From Gibbula magus (lineage: Eukaryota; Mollusca; Gastropoda; Trochida; Trochidae): a stretch of 64,000 nucleotides of DNA. The position numbers and the translations under genes are program-made. The stretch lies in the NCBI GenBank assembly GCA_936450465.1, contig OW388297.1:29964387-30028386 (forward strand), written 5' to 3'. The notes beneath the pieces are model-generated. The model ran no database searches. It had not been told where the DNA came from and saw only the letters and a list, made by a program, of their open reading frames with translations. This document shows, piece after piece, positions 24,233 to 36,769 of the stretch; positions within the stretch are counted from its first letter, which is position 1; every line of letters starts with the position of its first letter.

Positions 24233-26233
24233 AAATATTAAGTTTTCATATTCAATAAAAGTGAAAATAAAGGTGTAGCGTAGGATTATTAATATATCAA
24301 TCATGGATATCTCCTGTTTTAAGGTTGTGATATAACAAAAATAGGAAAATATTTCTATTCACACACAGTTACAGATAATATAGGGCTTTGAAAATGAACT
24401 GAAACTGCTGGCTTAGCCTCGACGTATACTGTAAACTGTATCAGATCTTTTAATGGTCCAGTTGGGTGTTGGAAACAATAACTTAGCTAAAATGGAGAAA
24501 GATGAATTTTGTCGATTGTATATGTTTGGTATATATGTCCAGCTAATCCCGACATAATGAGAGTTGTATATTAGTTTGAGTCATAACAGAACAACACACA
24601 ACACACAACACCTACATGTACATGTATCAGATAACCGTGAGTGGGACGAGTAGACATTTCGGTGTAAATTTCGGTGAGTCATCAATAAACAATACCAACG
24701 TTCGTCAATGGGAGTTTGAATTTAAAACTGTACACTGTATATAGCAGCTAATATAAGATGCACTCTCAGGGCAACTAGACGGTCATGTGTGACTGCTTTA
24801 AGTTTACCGGATGGAGATGTTTTACATGTCAGCTTAAACTTTAAAGGCGCTGTACTGAGCACGTTTATTGCATGTTATGTTTTTTCTCAAATTTGCCGTT
24901 TATTAATTTATAAGTTTATACAATATATTGGTACGTTAATGGGTAAAACATTCCATTACACGATCCAATAAGCCGTATCCAAAGAAATGGTAATCGGTAT
25001 TCGAAGAAAATGGTGTGACATGTAAAGCGACAGTGGTGTGGAACTCTCCAGTGTGAGATGTAGAATTGTGGGTCTCGAGCGAATATGAGAGTTCAGACAG
25101 TACGATGATTGACCATTCCATCATTGTACCATATTTAAAACTCTACTCTGTTTAGGTATCGCTATATCAGTCAGATCACTTGAACTACCTTCGAGCGGCC
25201 CCTCGATGGGAAATGGACTCGCATATGGCTTAACCGAACCATGGACATTCGTTTCAGAATTCGTTTATTGATGCAGGAGTATTATTTAGCCGTGGTGTAC
25301 ATTTATGTGAAATAGAGGATATTGATCCACCTTCCATTTAAAGGGGCAGTAGCACGTTTTTTTTGCTCAAATAAGTCGATGAAATGTATTTGGAAAAATA
25401 ATGTAAATGAAAAATAATAGTAAAACCTCTTCTATCTTCGGAAAATCAAGTTTAAAATGAGTGAACATGATTCGGTAAAGCCATGGGAATCGTTTTTGTA
25501 ATTCGAAATAATAAAATGTGTTCACATTAATATGCAATTTTTGCTTTATACGCAAAACCGGTTTAACCACTACGGACAATTGGTTTGTGTAATAAGATGT
25601 TTACCCTCTAAAGTTAAATTAAATGACAAAAACTCTTATTATAAATCAGAAATTTGAAAAAATATATTTTGTACAAAACGTGTGACAGTCCCTTTATACC
25701 ATGTTTATTAAACGAGTTAATGATTTTGTAGAAGAAGCGTGAAAGCTAGTTTGATACCAAATCATTCGCGAGCCCATCATGCTTCGTTCTTCCACCATTG
25801 TGACGTCGCAACTGCACATTATCGTGACGTCATTTATGTAGCGGTATTACACTTGTTTGATAATGCCAGATTAATATAACACCGCAGTATCTTCCACTTG
25901 TGAGTTATAAATATTGATGTCAAGTATCGTTCTCTCTCACTGTAAAAATGGTGTTTAGGATCTAAACATAATACTAAGCGCGTATCTTGTCCTGGTTTTT
26001 TTTACACGTTTAGACCCCTGAACACGTGTAGCTGTCATATTGTGTTTAGGAATATGTTTAGCTACCTAAATATGATTAAGAATGTGCTAAGCAAATAAAC
26101 ACGTTTAGCTATCTCAATATGTTTACGAATGTGTTTAGCATCTTAACATGTAAAACAGGACAAGACACGCGTTTAGGATTAAGTTTAGCTTTTCAATTCA
26201 CTTAAGAACCAAAACAAAATTACACTCTCCAAC
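24233..26233 (+). repeat. Tandem duplication, unit 2 (split by insertion)
   Basis: X2 (24233-24415) and Y2 (25635-26233) are nearly identical to unit 1 but separated by 1219 bp. The breakpoints match the X-Y junction in unit 1, which therefore preserves the empty site. Confidence 0.85.
24416..25634. mobile_element. 1.2-kb insertion with CTTA target duplication
   Basis: Comparing unit 1 (GGCTTATTATAAATC) with the two edges of the insertion (GGCTTA|GCCTCGACG and CAAAAACT|CTTATTATAAATC) shows CTTA on both sides. The insert has no terminal inverted repeat and no protein. It contains copy 3 of repeat family R (24890-25340). An internal near-repeat, TTTAAAGGCGCTGTACTGAG and TTTAAAGGGGCAGTAGCACG, flanks that copy. 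Confidence 0.7.
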
Positions 26234-27309
26234 ACATCTGAAAACGAAAACATTGCAGCCAAGCAAAATTATAGTGAATGAAGACCAGTTTTATATCTTG
26301 TAAAGTAAAAAATCATAACACCATAACAGTGGTTGTTGAAAACAGTTACAGATTTCAATGTTTCTTTGATAACCATCATGAAAAGTTCAAAGCATTTATT
26401 CAAATGCATATAATAACATATAATAATATATAAGTCTACCATACAAGAAATAAATTTGGTCTGCATAGTCCTTAATGTAGAACATAATAACTCAAAATAG
26501 CAATTTCTTAAAATATTTTATTGACATTCATGTATAACATTATACTTAAATAATGACAGTCATATGATACGTTTTCACTAAGTATTGCATATACTTGTTA
26601 TTCATTCTCACAATGAACATCGACAAGAAGATATTTACTAAAAATGCCTGGGCTATAATCAAACAAAACTTATTATCCAACATAAATATTTTAAGAGTGT
26701 ACTTTTATTCTTTATAAGCCAATTGTCAACATTATTGACTTTCTACCCATGAAATAATTACTTAGTAAATACTTTAAAGTAATTCCTCCTGTTATTACTC
26801 AATCACTTTTGACCTGTACTTTTTTTTACAAAGTCCTTATTGTTTACCCTCTTATCAAACATCTGTATAAGTGTAAGTAGTTAGAACCACACTTGAGGTT
26901 CGAAGGGTCATTGTGTATACTGCATGCTCTTTCCTTTGACATCCTTCACCTGTAACACGAATGAAGACATTTTTTAGTTTGCCATCGAAATGAAACATGG
27001 CAAAATTTAACACTTTAGATGTATATAGCACGTCTGCTGAAAATACTAAAACAAATGAAGTTATGTACGTATGTTATAGTGTTACTCATTTGGGTTATGA
27101 CAAAAGGTTTTGAAAAATTAACTGACATCACATTTAGTGATTAAATCAGTGACAACTTCCTTTGAAGATTTATTTATTTATTACAACCAGAGTAAAACAT
27201 AACATTAGAGTTAGAATAGAATGACACATACCAGTATGTTTGTATCAGTCTCACATTATAATTAATAGTGTTAGTCAGGGCTTGGGTCAAGAATATTTGA
27301 ATGTGCACT
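26234..27309. other. Non-coding stretch, nothing recognised
   Basis: A+T-rich, with no splice-bounded open frame and no repeat in common with the rest of the window. Confidence 0.35.
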
Positions 27310-28585
27310 GTTAAGGAGGGTGGCCTTAATGCACCTAATATAAAAGAAATAATACAGGCTCAAAAAAAGGCGTTTTTATAAAAACTACTCAAAAGTTTGT
27401 AATCTTTTTTATGAAAATCTACCCAAGCTTGGATCTACACATATTTTCGAATACAACTGTCCACATTTGAGAAATACTATCATACCACTGGTTCGCAACA
27501 AGTTCTACTGTGATCTCGTTAATGCTTGGTGGGATCTTTTATCTAGACACAACGACGCAGATTCACCAAATGATATTACCTCGCAGCTTATCTGGTATAA
27601 CCAAACTATTTTTATATAGAAAACTATTTTCTATAGAACATGGAATGACTCTCTGGATGATTCGGGTAAGTTTTTGTCCCGACATATGTTTGAAAACTAA
27701 TATAAACTAAAATAAAATCATCTAGAATACAATGGGTCATTAACTCAATCAAGGCATTCTTTAAAAAAAATGACACAAGATTTGAAAATATTTTTAAAAA
27801 GCAAGATCCTATACAACCACACATGTTACACTTTTTGACAAGCAATAACAGCCAAATATTCTATAGAGCTTTACTTAAAACAAAATCAATAAAAAAAATC
27901 AGCGCTGTGCTAAATGGAATGCTTTACTTGGAGATGAAATTGATACAAACTTATGGCAACAATACAATCATATCCCATTTCGCTGCTCAAAGGACACAAA
28001 ACTTCAGTGGTTTCGATACAAAATCTTACACCATTTTCTACCAACAAACAATAGACTTTTTAAGATGCAATACATTGACCATGATTTATGCAGTTACTGT
28101 TCTGGCTCTTTAGAGATTATTACCCATCTATTTTATGACTGTAGCAAGGTAACTCCTATCTGACAAAAACTTAACACTGGCTTAACAGTAAACTTGATTC
28201 AAATTTGAACTTTACAAAAGAGCAAATTCTAATCGGATTCGGCCGTAAAAATAATGACCCAATCAATGTGATTGTTATCCTTTTCAAAAATATAATCCTT
28301 AACCGTAAAACAACAAACCAAATTCCAACCTTTCAGTTTTTGCAAGAGGAACTTAAAAAGTATTATGCATTAACCAAATATTCTGCAACGGTAAGTTTGA
28401 AAATAGATAACTTTTTCAAATTCTGGTCGACCTGCCATGTACAGTTTTCTGACTGACTATTGATTGTAGTACAATATACTCTATTTGATGTTTGTCATTA
28501 TTGCCGACACTGTGATGTAACAGCACTGGAGTCCATGTACTATGTTAAAATGGAAAAATAAAAAATTATTTTAAAAAAAGCATAT
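27310..28585 (+). mobile_element. Decayed L1/Tx1-like LINE, C-terminal half of ORF2
   Basis: Across three frames I read GGLNAPNIKEIIQAQKKAF, LVRNKFYCDLVNAWWDLL, an INSIKAFFKKNDTRFENIFK block, WFRYKILHHFLPTNNRLFK, a CSYCSGSLEIITHLFYDC zinc-binding block and a C-terminal segment (EQILIGFGRKNNDPINVIVI, ending at 28456). Several frameshifts and stops disrupt it. Order and motifs match the region after the reverse transcriptase in L1/Tx1-type ORF2. It is truncated at the 5' side (no RT domain) and ends in an A-rich tail near 28585. Confidence 0.8.
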
Positions 28586-28809
28586 TTGAAAATTCTTAAG
28601 TACAAATATATTCAAATTTACCAAATACAAGTACAAGTACTTTTTCAAGCATTTAACAAAACCACTGACCACGTGCACAGTATTTTAATAACTATAACCA
28701 TCCGCTTGTCACAGAAATCTAATTCAATGGAATCACATGTTCTATGTTGTCCCTCAGTAAATAATATAATGAGAAGTTGTTCAAATGAACTCAGAGGACC
28801 ATTCATTCC

Positions 28810-29961
<1,152 letters not shown>

Positions 29962-30059
29962 ATGAAGAAGACAAATATTTATGGATGATCAACTTCTTGA
30001 TTAACAATAGCTATTGTTAATAAAGAAGTTGATCATCCATAAATATTTGTCTTCTTCAT
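29962..30059. repeat. 98-bp hairpin: two head-to-head repeat ends
   Basis: The arms (ATGAAGAAGACAAATATTTA...) are perfect inverted copies except for one base. The arm sequence matches the start of the repeat at 45183 (GAAGACAAATATTTATGGAT, then CAACTTCTTTATTAACAAT), so this hairpin looks like two truncated copies of that family joined head to head. Confidence 0.8.
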
Positions 30060-32639
30060 CACACCAACTTCTAGAATGCCTCTCAAACAGTTTAGTTTTA
30101 CAATGTATTCAAGTACACTCACTTTGTCAAAAAATAACTCAAATACATTAAAAATTGTACTTAAATACTAAAGTTTTTTGGGGTAGTCTATATACTTTAC
30201 TTAATCAAATCCACAGTTTATTTGTGATTTGAAATGAACTTTGTTCAATATTTACCCACCACAGTCCAGTCAATGCTTATGGTTTTTTCCATTTCTCCAT
30301 CACAGCCTTCTTGTCCAGGCATTATGTCGCACTCTTCTACCTCACGAGATGAGTGAACATGGTATTTGTCAAGAATTTGACAGATATTCTATTTATTATA
30401 TAACGTTTATATATTACGCCACAAAGGGCCGTGTTCATGTTAAGCGGTCACTAGGAACATCCCGTCACCACAGTAACAATGTGTCATACAAGAATTAGTT
30501 CCATCAGACCATTGTGTCATGACATCAAACGGTTAAACTACAATCTTTGAGTAGTGATATATTACATCAGTCACTGGTCACATTGAAAATATAATATATC
30601 ATCACTGTAGCCTGATAGACAGTTTATGTCACTGATGAATCCCAGTATGTCATTGCTTGTCATATAATAAAGTATTATCTCAAACCGCTGGTGTATGTGA
30701 ATATAGATGGAAAATGGTAACAGACGGGGAAAATGTTCAAAAGATGTTTAGAAAAGTGTTTAATGTATAAACATGTTAAGACAACTGGCGTAATGTCTCT
30801 CTAAACATGTTTTGCAATTTGTTTAAAAGCTAAACATGTTTAAAGATCAGGCGTAATATCGTTCTTGTGCTTAGCTGATAAACACTATCCTTATCGTGTT
30901 TAACGTTAAACATGTAACGATATTGTTTAATTGCTCATCGCGATGTTTACAGTGTAGAACCGTATCATTAGTCCAGAAGTTGTGAAAGTAATCACAAGCA
31001 TTCTACATACAATTCGAATCAAATGAAATGGCTTTAAGACAAGAAACAATATGAAAGAAATGTGAAAGCATGTCTACCTATTAAGTATGATTTTATGCAC
31101 CAGTGTAATTAATACATCTTTTACGTATTTCCTAGATTCGATTTAAGTTTTGTTATTCAAGAGAGACATTTTCATGTGTAAATAATGATCAAGACTTTAA
31201 CAATACAAAGACGCTATTTAAACCCATGCACTTTGAAATAACCAAGTAAAGACGCAAGAGACCTCGATAATACTACATCTGCAGCAATGAATCGACTGGC
31301 ACAACACAGCAATTCGTTACTTAAAATAGCTACGAATCGGCTGGCACAACACAGCAATTCGTTCCTTGAAATAGCTACATGGGCCTTACCCTTCCTCGCG
31401 CCTATAAATATACAACCAGAGATTAATAACAAGATGAAAATAACGCCCACCATAGCTGTAGATTTCCATGTAAAAAGATAACCAGTTAATACAGAAGAAT
31501 TCACTATTTCCGAGCAATATCTACACGAGACAAAGTGAGCTTCCTGTCTGGAATAAGAATACACTGTCGGCTAATAGAAACGCCTACAGGATATCTTATC
31601 AGATTTCGTAAAAACTATATTGAACAGTTTAGCAATATTATAACATTATGATCTTACATCTTGTCTGCATAATATCTTTAAATTTCAGAAGTTGTCATGT
31701 CACAAAATAATGGCGATTGTTGAAATGAGAAACAGAAATTGTTCAGTTTTCGATCAGGGCTTGATCAGAAAAAACATTTGAAACAGATTTTCATCTAGCC
31801 ACGAGCAACAATACATGCATACATTCGATGATGCTACAGATGTACATGGTTGCGGTGCGCAATTTAATCAACCGGAAATAGCGGTCTTCATTGGGCGTGG
31901 TTTTCATGAATGTTATTTACTCGACACAGTTTTTCCACGCTTTCAAAGGACTTTAATATTAATTATTTTTCAGCATAACGTTGAGACCATCAGATAGTAT
32001 TTCATCTTTCATTTCAGGAAATCAAGTAGGCGTTTCTTTTGGCCGACAGTGTACTTCAGAACCGCTTGCTAAGTATGTTGTAGGAAATATCTTGTAAAAT
32101 TGTTCTCATCACGTTATGTAAAGGGTTTTATAAACGAAGCCGTTTATTGTCAATGAAGCGAAAGAATCAAACTCTGTACTTATGTTTCAAGTATTTTCTT
32201 TAAGAAAGTTATTCCTTCAGTGCTCCAGATAATTGTTTTATCTATTTGGTATTTACCCCTTGTTTTGGTTACCATTGAGTAAAGTCGATTTTGATAGTGT
32301 ACTATTTAATAAAATGGTACTCCTCAGATTTCTGACATTTGGATAGTTTATATAAAAGTTGCCTGTAAACATATGACTCTAATTCATATGATATGGTTCC
32401 TCTCCACTACTAAACACTACCCTACATGCATTGAACATAACTTAAGGCAATTAATGTACTTCTTTCATCTTGTAATGTCATTTGAAAGAATTAATGTAAA
32501 CTATTTGTATTTGTTGAACTTGTTCATTTCCCAGAACAATTAGACAGAGTCTACTAGAGCCTTATTTTACATTGTCTAATATCTGTATAACAACTTGATG
32601 AAACAGTTCTTCAACTGTCCACTGCTACAGTTACTGATC
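30060..32639. other. Non-coding stretch with a few small repeats
   Basis: No gene can be supported. 30720-30960 is rich in GTTTAAAC/AAACATG-type inverted motifs like those in the Y unit at 24.0 kb and ends in TTTACAGTGTA, so it may be a related hairpin element. On the minus strand an ATG at about 31450 opens a hydrophobic, signal-peptide-like stretch that reaches a GTAAGG donor, but no partner exon was found. Confidence 0.35.
31289..31378 (+). repeat. 45-bp direct repeat, two units
   Basis: GAATCGACTGGCACAACACA at 31289 and GAATCGGCTGGCACAACACA at 31334, with the rest of the 45-bp unit also conserved. Confidence 0.9.
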
Positions 32640-33090
32640 AAAATTGTTGGGGTTTTTTTTATCACTTTTTTCTTTTGTGTGGGTACCATACAGTCATAGA
32701 GCATATATGTTCAACGTGTTTTACATTATGCATTCAAGTTGGCATGGTTGGTGTTTATGGTATACATTTCCATCAAAACATATCAATACAGTGAATAATT
32801 ATGTAAACAGACTGTGGCATGAAGACCAAAAGGACATACACTTTTCATATCTACATTCAGCGTAGAGAATCTGCTTACTGACGTTATAAGTGTCTTGGAG
32901 GACTGATTTAAGGCCATTTACATGCGGTGTTCTATTTTGACATTTGCAGGTGTATATACAATGTTTGGTTATAATAAAGATCAAATTTATCACACCATTT
33001 CTTTTTTCTTTGTAGCTGAACATAATGTGTGTTATATTTGGTTCTAGGCTTATGTCAGTTTTACATTTGATCCAGTCCAACAAGTGACGA
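32640..33090 (-). mobile_element. C-terminal end of an L1/Tx1-like LINE (split)
   Basis: On the minus strand this reads RHLLDWIKCKTDIS, GVINLIFIITKHCIY, then a FWSS-type C terminus, which is the end of an L1/Tx1-type ORF2. An A-rich 3' tail lies near 32640. It starts abruptly at the 8.3-kb inverted-repeat element. The immediately preceding residues (...ILFDCVHVKILW) lie on the other side of that element, at 41399-41460. Confidence 0.75.
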
Positions 33091-33196
33091 TGTTCTATAC
33101 AATCTTGGAAGAAAAAATATCTTAAGATTTGGCCTATACCATCTTGGAATATTATTATATTCCAAGATGGTATAACAAATCTTAAGATATGTACGG
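33091..33196. repeat. Left 106-bp TIR with 74-bp internal palindrome
   Basis: 26 bp of TGTTCTATACAATCTTGGAA... precede a palindrome (33117-33190) whose arms read ATATCTTAAGATTTGG... and back, followed by GTACGG. The terminal repeat can thus form its own hairpin as well as pair with the right terminus. Confidence 0.85.
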
Positions 33197-33223
33197 CTCT
33201 AAGGTGTCTAATTAGCCTCATGG

Positions 33224-33493
33224 TTGGCGTTCACACTGCACTGTGTAGGCATAGCATTACTATTGATAATTACTGTGATGGCAAATATGAATTTTGCTGG
33301 AGCGCCCTTAATTAACTATCTGTGTGTAGAGGCTGTCGTGTATAGCGTTTTAGAATTTCAAGCAAGTGGAATAAATAATCAATCGTCATGCGTCTCGCCA
33401 TTATCTCGGTACGCTTGTCTCAGCCCTGGACTATTTCTCGGCGCGCTCTGTTGCACTGCGCTGTGTCAACGGTATATGATATTTCGGTTATGA
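33224..33493 (+). other. Open frame just inside the left TIR, not recognised
   Basis: An 89-codon open frame begins 28 bp inside the left terminal repeat (hydrophobic start: FTLHCVGIALLLIITVMANM), with Cys-rich composition further on. The first codon given is non-ATG. No family match, and it may be chance. It is the only open frame of any size close to the left end of the 8.3-kb element. Confidence 0.2.
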
Positions 33494-33924
33494 AGCTTTC
33501 GTTGTTCATGTTTAGCATGTACAGTATGATACTTATCTTTTACGCAGCTTTTTGTCACATTACACAACGTACGGGAGAGTTAAAATAAGTCGCAATTTAT
33601 CTCAAATGAAGTAAAGTTAGACGCAAGCCACCGTGCTTTAAAGGTTCCTTATGCGTTAGAAGGAAAATATAAATGAACATTACGGCACCATTTAATAATT
33701 GAATCTCTTAACCTGTGATACTGCTGATTTCAATTTAAATTTCATTGAGACTGCATACTATATTTCGTTAATGCCATATTACCGTAATTATAACACACAA
33801 TCACATTTCGAATTTATCAGTTTATCACATGGATTAACCAAGCTTGGTATCAAGTGAAGACATCATTCAGACAGAAATACTTACTACTTGCCATAATTTT
33901 ATTACAAGCTAGTTGAACAGCTAA

Positions 33925-33928
33925 TCGC

Positions 33929-33964
<36 letters not shown>

Positions 33965-34040
33965 TGATTGTTTAGTAACGTCTCACCATATGTAAATAGA
34001 ATGAATACATATATAAAATTTGTACAAAATTGATAATAGT
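33925..34040 (-). mobile_element. Very short LINE 3' end with (CAGA)n tail
   Basis: A (CAGA)n tract (about 33927-33963) is followed by TTGTTTAGTAACGTCTCACC and ATATGTA. The same junction occurs at 36775-36815 at the 3' end of the LINE on the minus strand. This is therefore a severely 5'-truncated copy of the same family, in the same orientation. Confidence 0.6.
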
Positions 34041-34211
34041 TGCCCTTCCTTTATGGTCCCCTATGATACGTTCATGATGTTTACATGTCTGTTCTATACA
34101 TTTTATATTTTATACTACTTTAATATAAATTTTTTAGCATGTATTTTTATTTATATGTAAAATACTATGTACTTTTATATCATACAACATAGTATGTCTA
34201 AATATACATGT

Positions 34212-34272
34212 GAATGTATGTATGTATGTGTGTATGTATGTATGTTTTGTTTTTGTTTTATTGATGTACTTC

Positions 34273-34347
<75 letters not shown>

Positions 34348-34360
34348 CGTGCGTGCGTGT
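34212..34360 (+). repeat. (TATG)n, (TG)n and (GCGT)n microsatellite
   Basis: Compound tract: TATG repeats at 34212-34245, TG repeats at 34274-34343, then GCGT units to 34360. Confidence 0.95.
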
Positions 34361-34616
34361 GCTCGCTCGCGTGAGTACCTGATACCGTTTGATGTGTGAT
34401 AGGTAAATTTAGCTGTATGTCTGTTTGTGTGCGTGTGCTTGAATGATATGTAATTCATTGTGGAATGTATGTAATTATCTGTTTTAGATTATTCCTTGAT
34501 TTTATGCTATTAATGTGATATGAAATGATTTTAGTGTCTCATAGGCCATATTTTTAATACTTTATGTATATTTGTATTGCATTATATTGTAAAAGTACGT
34601 GACACTTAAATAAACA

Positions 34617-34798
<182 letters not shown>

Positions 34799-35108
34799 TT
34801 TTATTTGTATTTGAGATTAATGCCTTAAAACACATAGAACAATGGAGATGGTGAATTTCCGGAATTAGAGTCGGTAAAATACTTTTGATGTAGTTTGTTG
34901 TTATAATGTGTTGTCTTTATGGATTAATTTTGGGTTGTAGTTATAGTGGAACTGACCCGCGAAAAATGAACACCAGTAAATTATTAGAACAGATCAGAAT
35001 TTTTTTCAAATATAAACCCCTCATCTACATTACATTAATAGATAATTAACGTGAACATGAGTGTATGTTAAGATCACAACCTAGTATGTGAACTCTGTGT
35101 TATGTGAA

Positions 35109-36500
35109 CAAACCTTCCTCCAAGACATGACCTATACAATCTTGGAATATCTATTGAATACCTGTCGCATATGAACTCTATAAATGAATAAACCTCCCTC
35201 CAAGAAATGACCTATACAATATTGGAATATCAAGTGAATACCTGTCGCATATGAACTATATGCTATGATGTATGAATAAACTTCCCTCCAAGAAATGACC
35301 TATACACTCTTGGAATATCTAGCGAATACCTGTCGCATATGAACTATATGCTATGATATATGAATAAACTTCCCTCCAAGAAATGACCTATACACTCTTG
35401 GAATATCTAGCGAATACCTGTCGCATATGAACTATATGCTATGATATATGAATAAACCTCCCTCCAAGAAATGACCTATACAATCTTGGAATATCTAGCG
35501 AATACCTGTCGCATATGAACTTTACTATATATGAATAAACCTCCCTCCAAGAAATGACCTATACAATCTTGGAATATCAATTTAATATCTGTCGCTTATG
35601 AACTCTATGCTTTGATATATGAATAAACCTCCCTCCAAGAAATGACCTATACAATCTTGGAATATCTAGTGAATACCTGTCGCGTATGAACTTTACTTTA
35701 TAAAATTAGACTTCCCTCCAAGAAATGGCCATACAATCTTGGAATATATATTGAATACCTGTCGCATATGAACTCTATAAATGAATAAACCTCCCTCCAA
35801 GAAATGACCTATACAATCTTGGAATATCAAGCGAATACCTGTCGCTTATGAACTCTATCCTATGATAAATGAATAAACCTCCCTCCAAGAAATGACCTAT
35901 ACAATATTGGAATATCTAGTGAATACCTGTCGCTTATGAACTATATGCTATGATGTATGAATAAACTTCCCTCCAAGAAATGACCTATACACACTTGGAA
36001 TATCTAGCGAATACCTGTCGCATATGAACTATATGCTATGATATATGAATAAACTTCCCTCCAAGAAATGACTTATACAATCTTGGAATATATTGTGAAT
36101 ACCTGTCGCTGTGAACTCTGTGCTATGATATATGAATAAACTTCCCTCCAAGAAAAGACCTATACAATCTTGGAATATCAATTTAATACCTGTCGCATAT
36201 GAAATATATGCTATGATATATGAATGAACCTCCCTCCAAGAAATGACCTATACAATCTTGGAATATTTTGTGAATATCTGTCGCATATGAACTCTATATG
36301 CTATGATACATGAATAAACTTCCCTCCAAGAAATGACCTATACAAATCTTGGAATATCTGTCGCATATGGTGTTATAGTCAAATACGAAACTCATATAAA
36401 GTCTGCAGATATGTTTACACTACATAGTATATGACCTGTTTGTTATGTGGACAAACCTCCCTCCAAGAAATGGCCATACAGTCTTGAAATATGCAGTGAA
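35109..36500 (+). repeat. ~88-bp satellite array, about 16 monomers
   Basis: Monomers begin CCTCCCTCCAAGAAATGACC, continue TATACAATCTTGGAATATCT and end ACCTGTCGCATATGAACT plus a variable ATATGCTATGATATATGAAT segment. Starts are near 35113, 35193, 35281, 35369, 35457, 35540, 35629, 35711, 35790, 35879, 35966, 36054, 36141, 36229, 36319 and 36457. CCAAG and CTTGG within each monomer form a small dyad. The block CCTATACAATCTTGGAATAT differs at one base from the core of the terminal repeats of the surrounding element. Confidence 0.9.
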
Positions 36501-36769
36501 TATCTGTGGCAAATGATGTAATAATCAAATAGGAATATTTTGAAAATAAATATTAAAATCACAGCTTTGTTTGTAAAATACCATAACGAATCACTGAGTG
36601 AAAATAGAATCAATGCACATATTGTTGTACATCCCATTGTTATCACAGTTGCCTCTTGTCAGACAGAATGGCAGTTTCATAATTGTCGCTTTTCTCTGAC
36701 CGGTCAAGAAAAGGCCATTCAATCTTGGCATATCAAGTGCATCTAGTTTGTGAAATGTTAATCATCAAA

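Noticed and set aside
23455..24415. X-Y-X arrangement as a small LTR (TRIM-type) element
   Set aside because: X does not begin TG or end CA, and the second Y shows that the structure is a tandem duplication of X-Y split by an insertion.
31390..31455. Signal-peptide-like start on the minus strand ending at a GTAAGG donor
   Set aside because: No downstream exon was found and the surrounding frame includes a 45-bp repeat; could be chance hydrophobicity.
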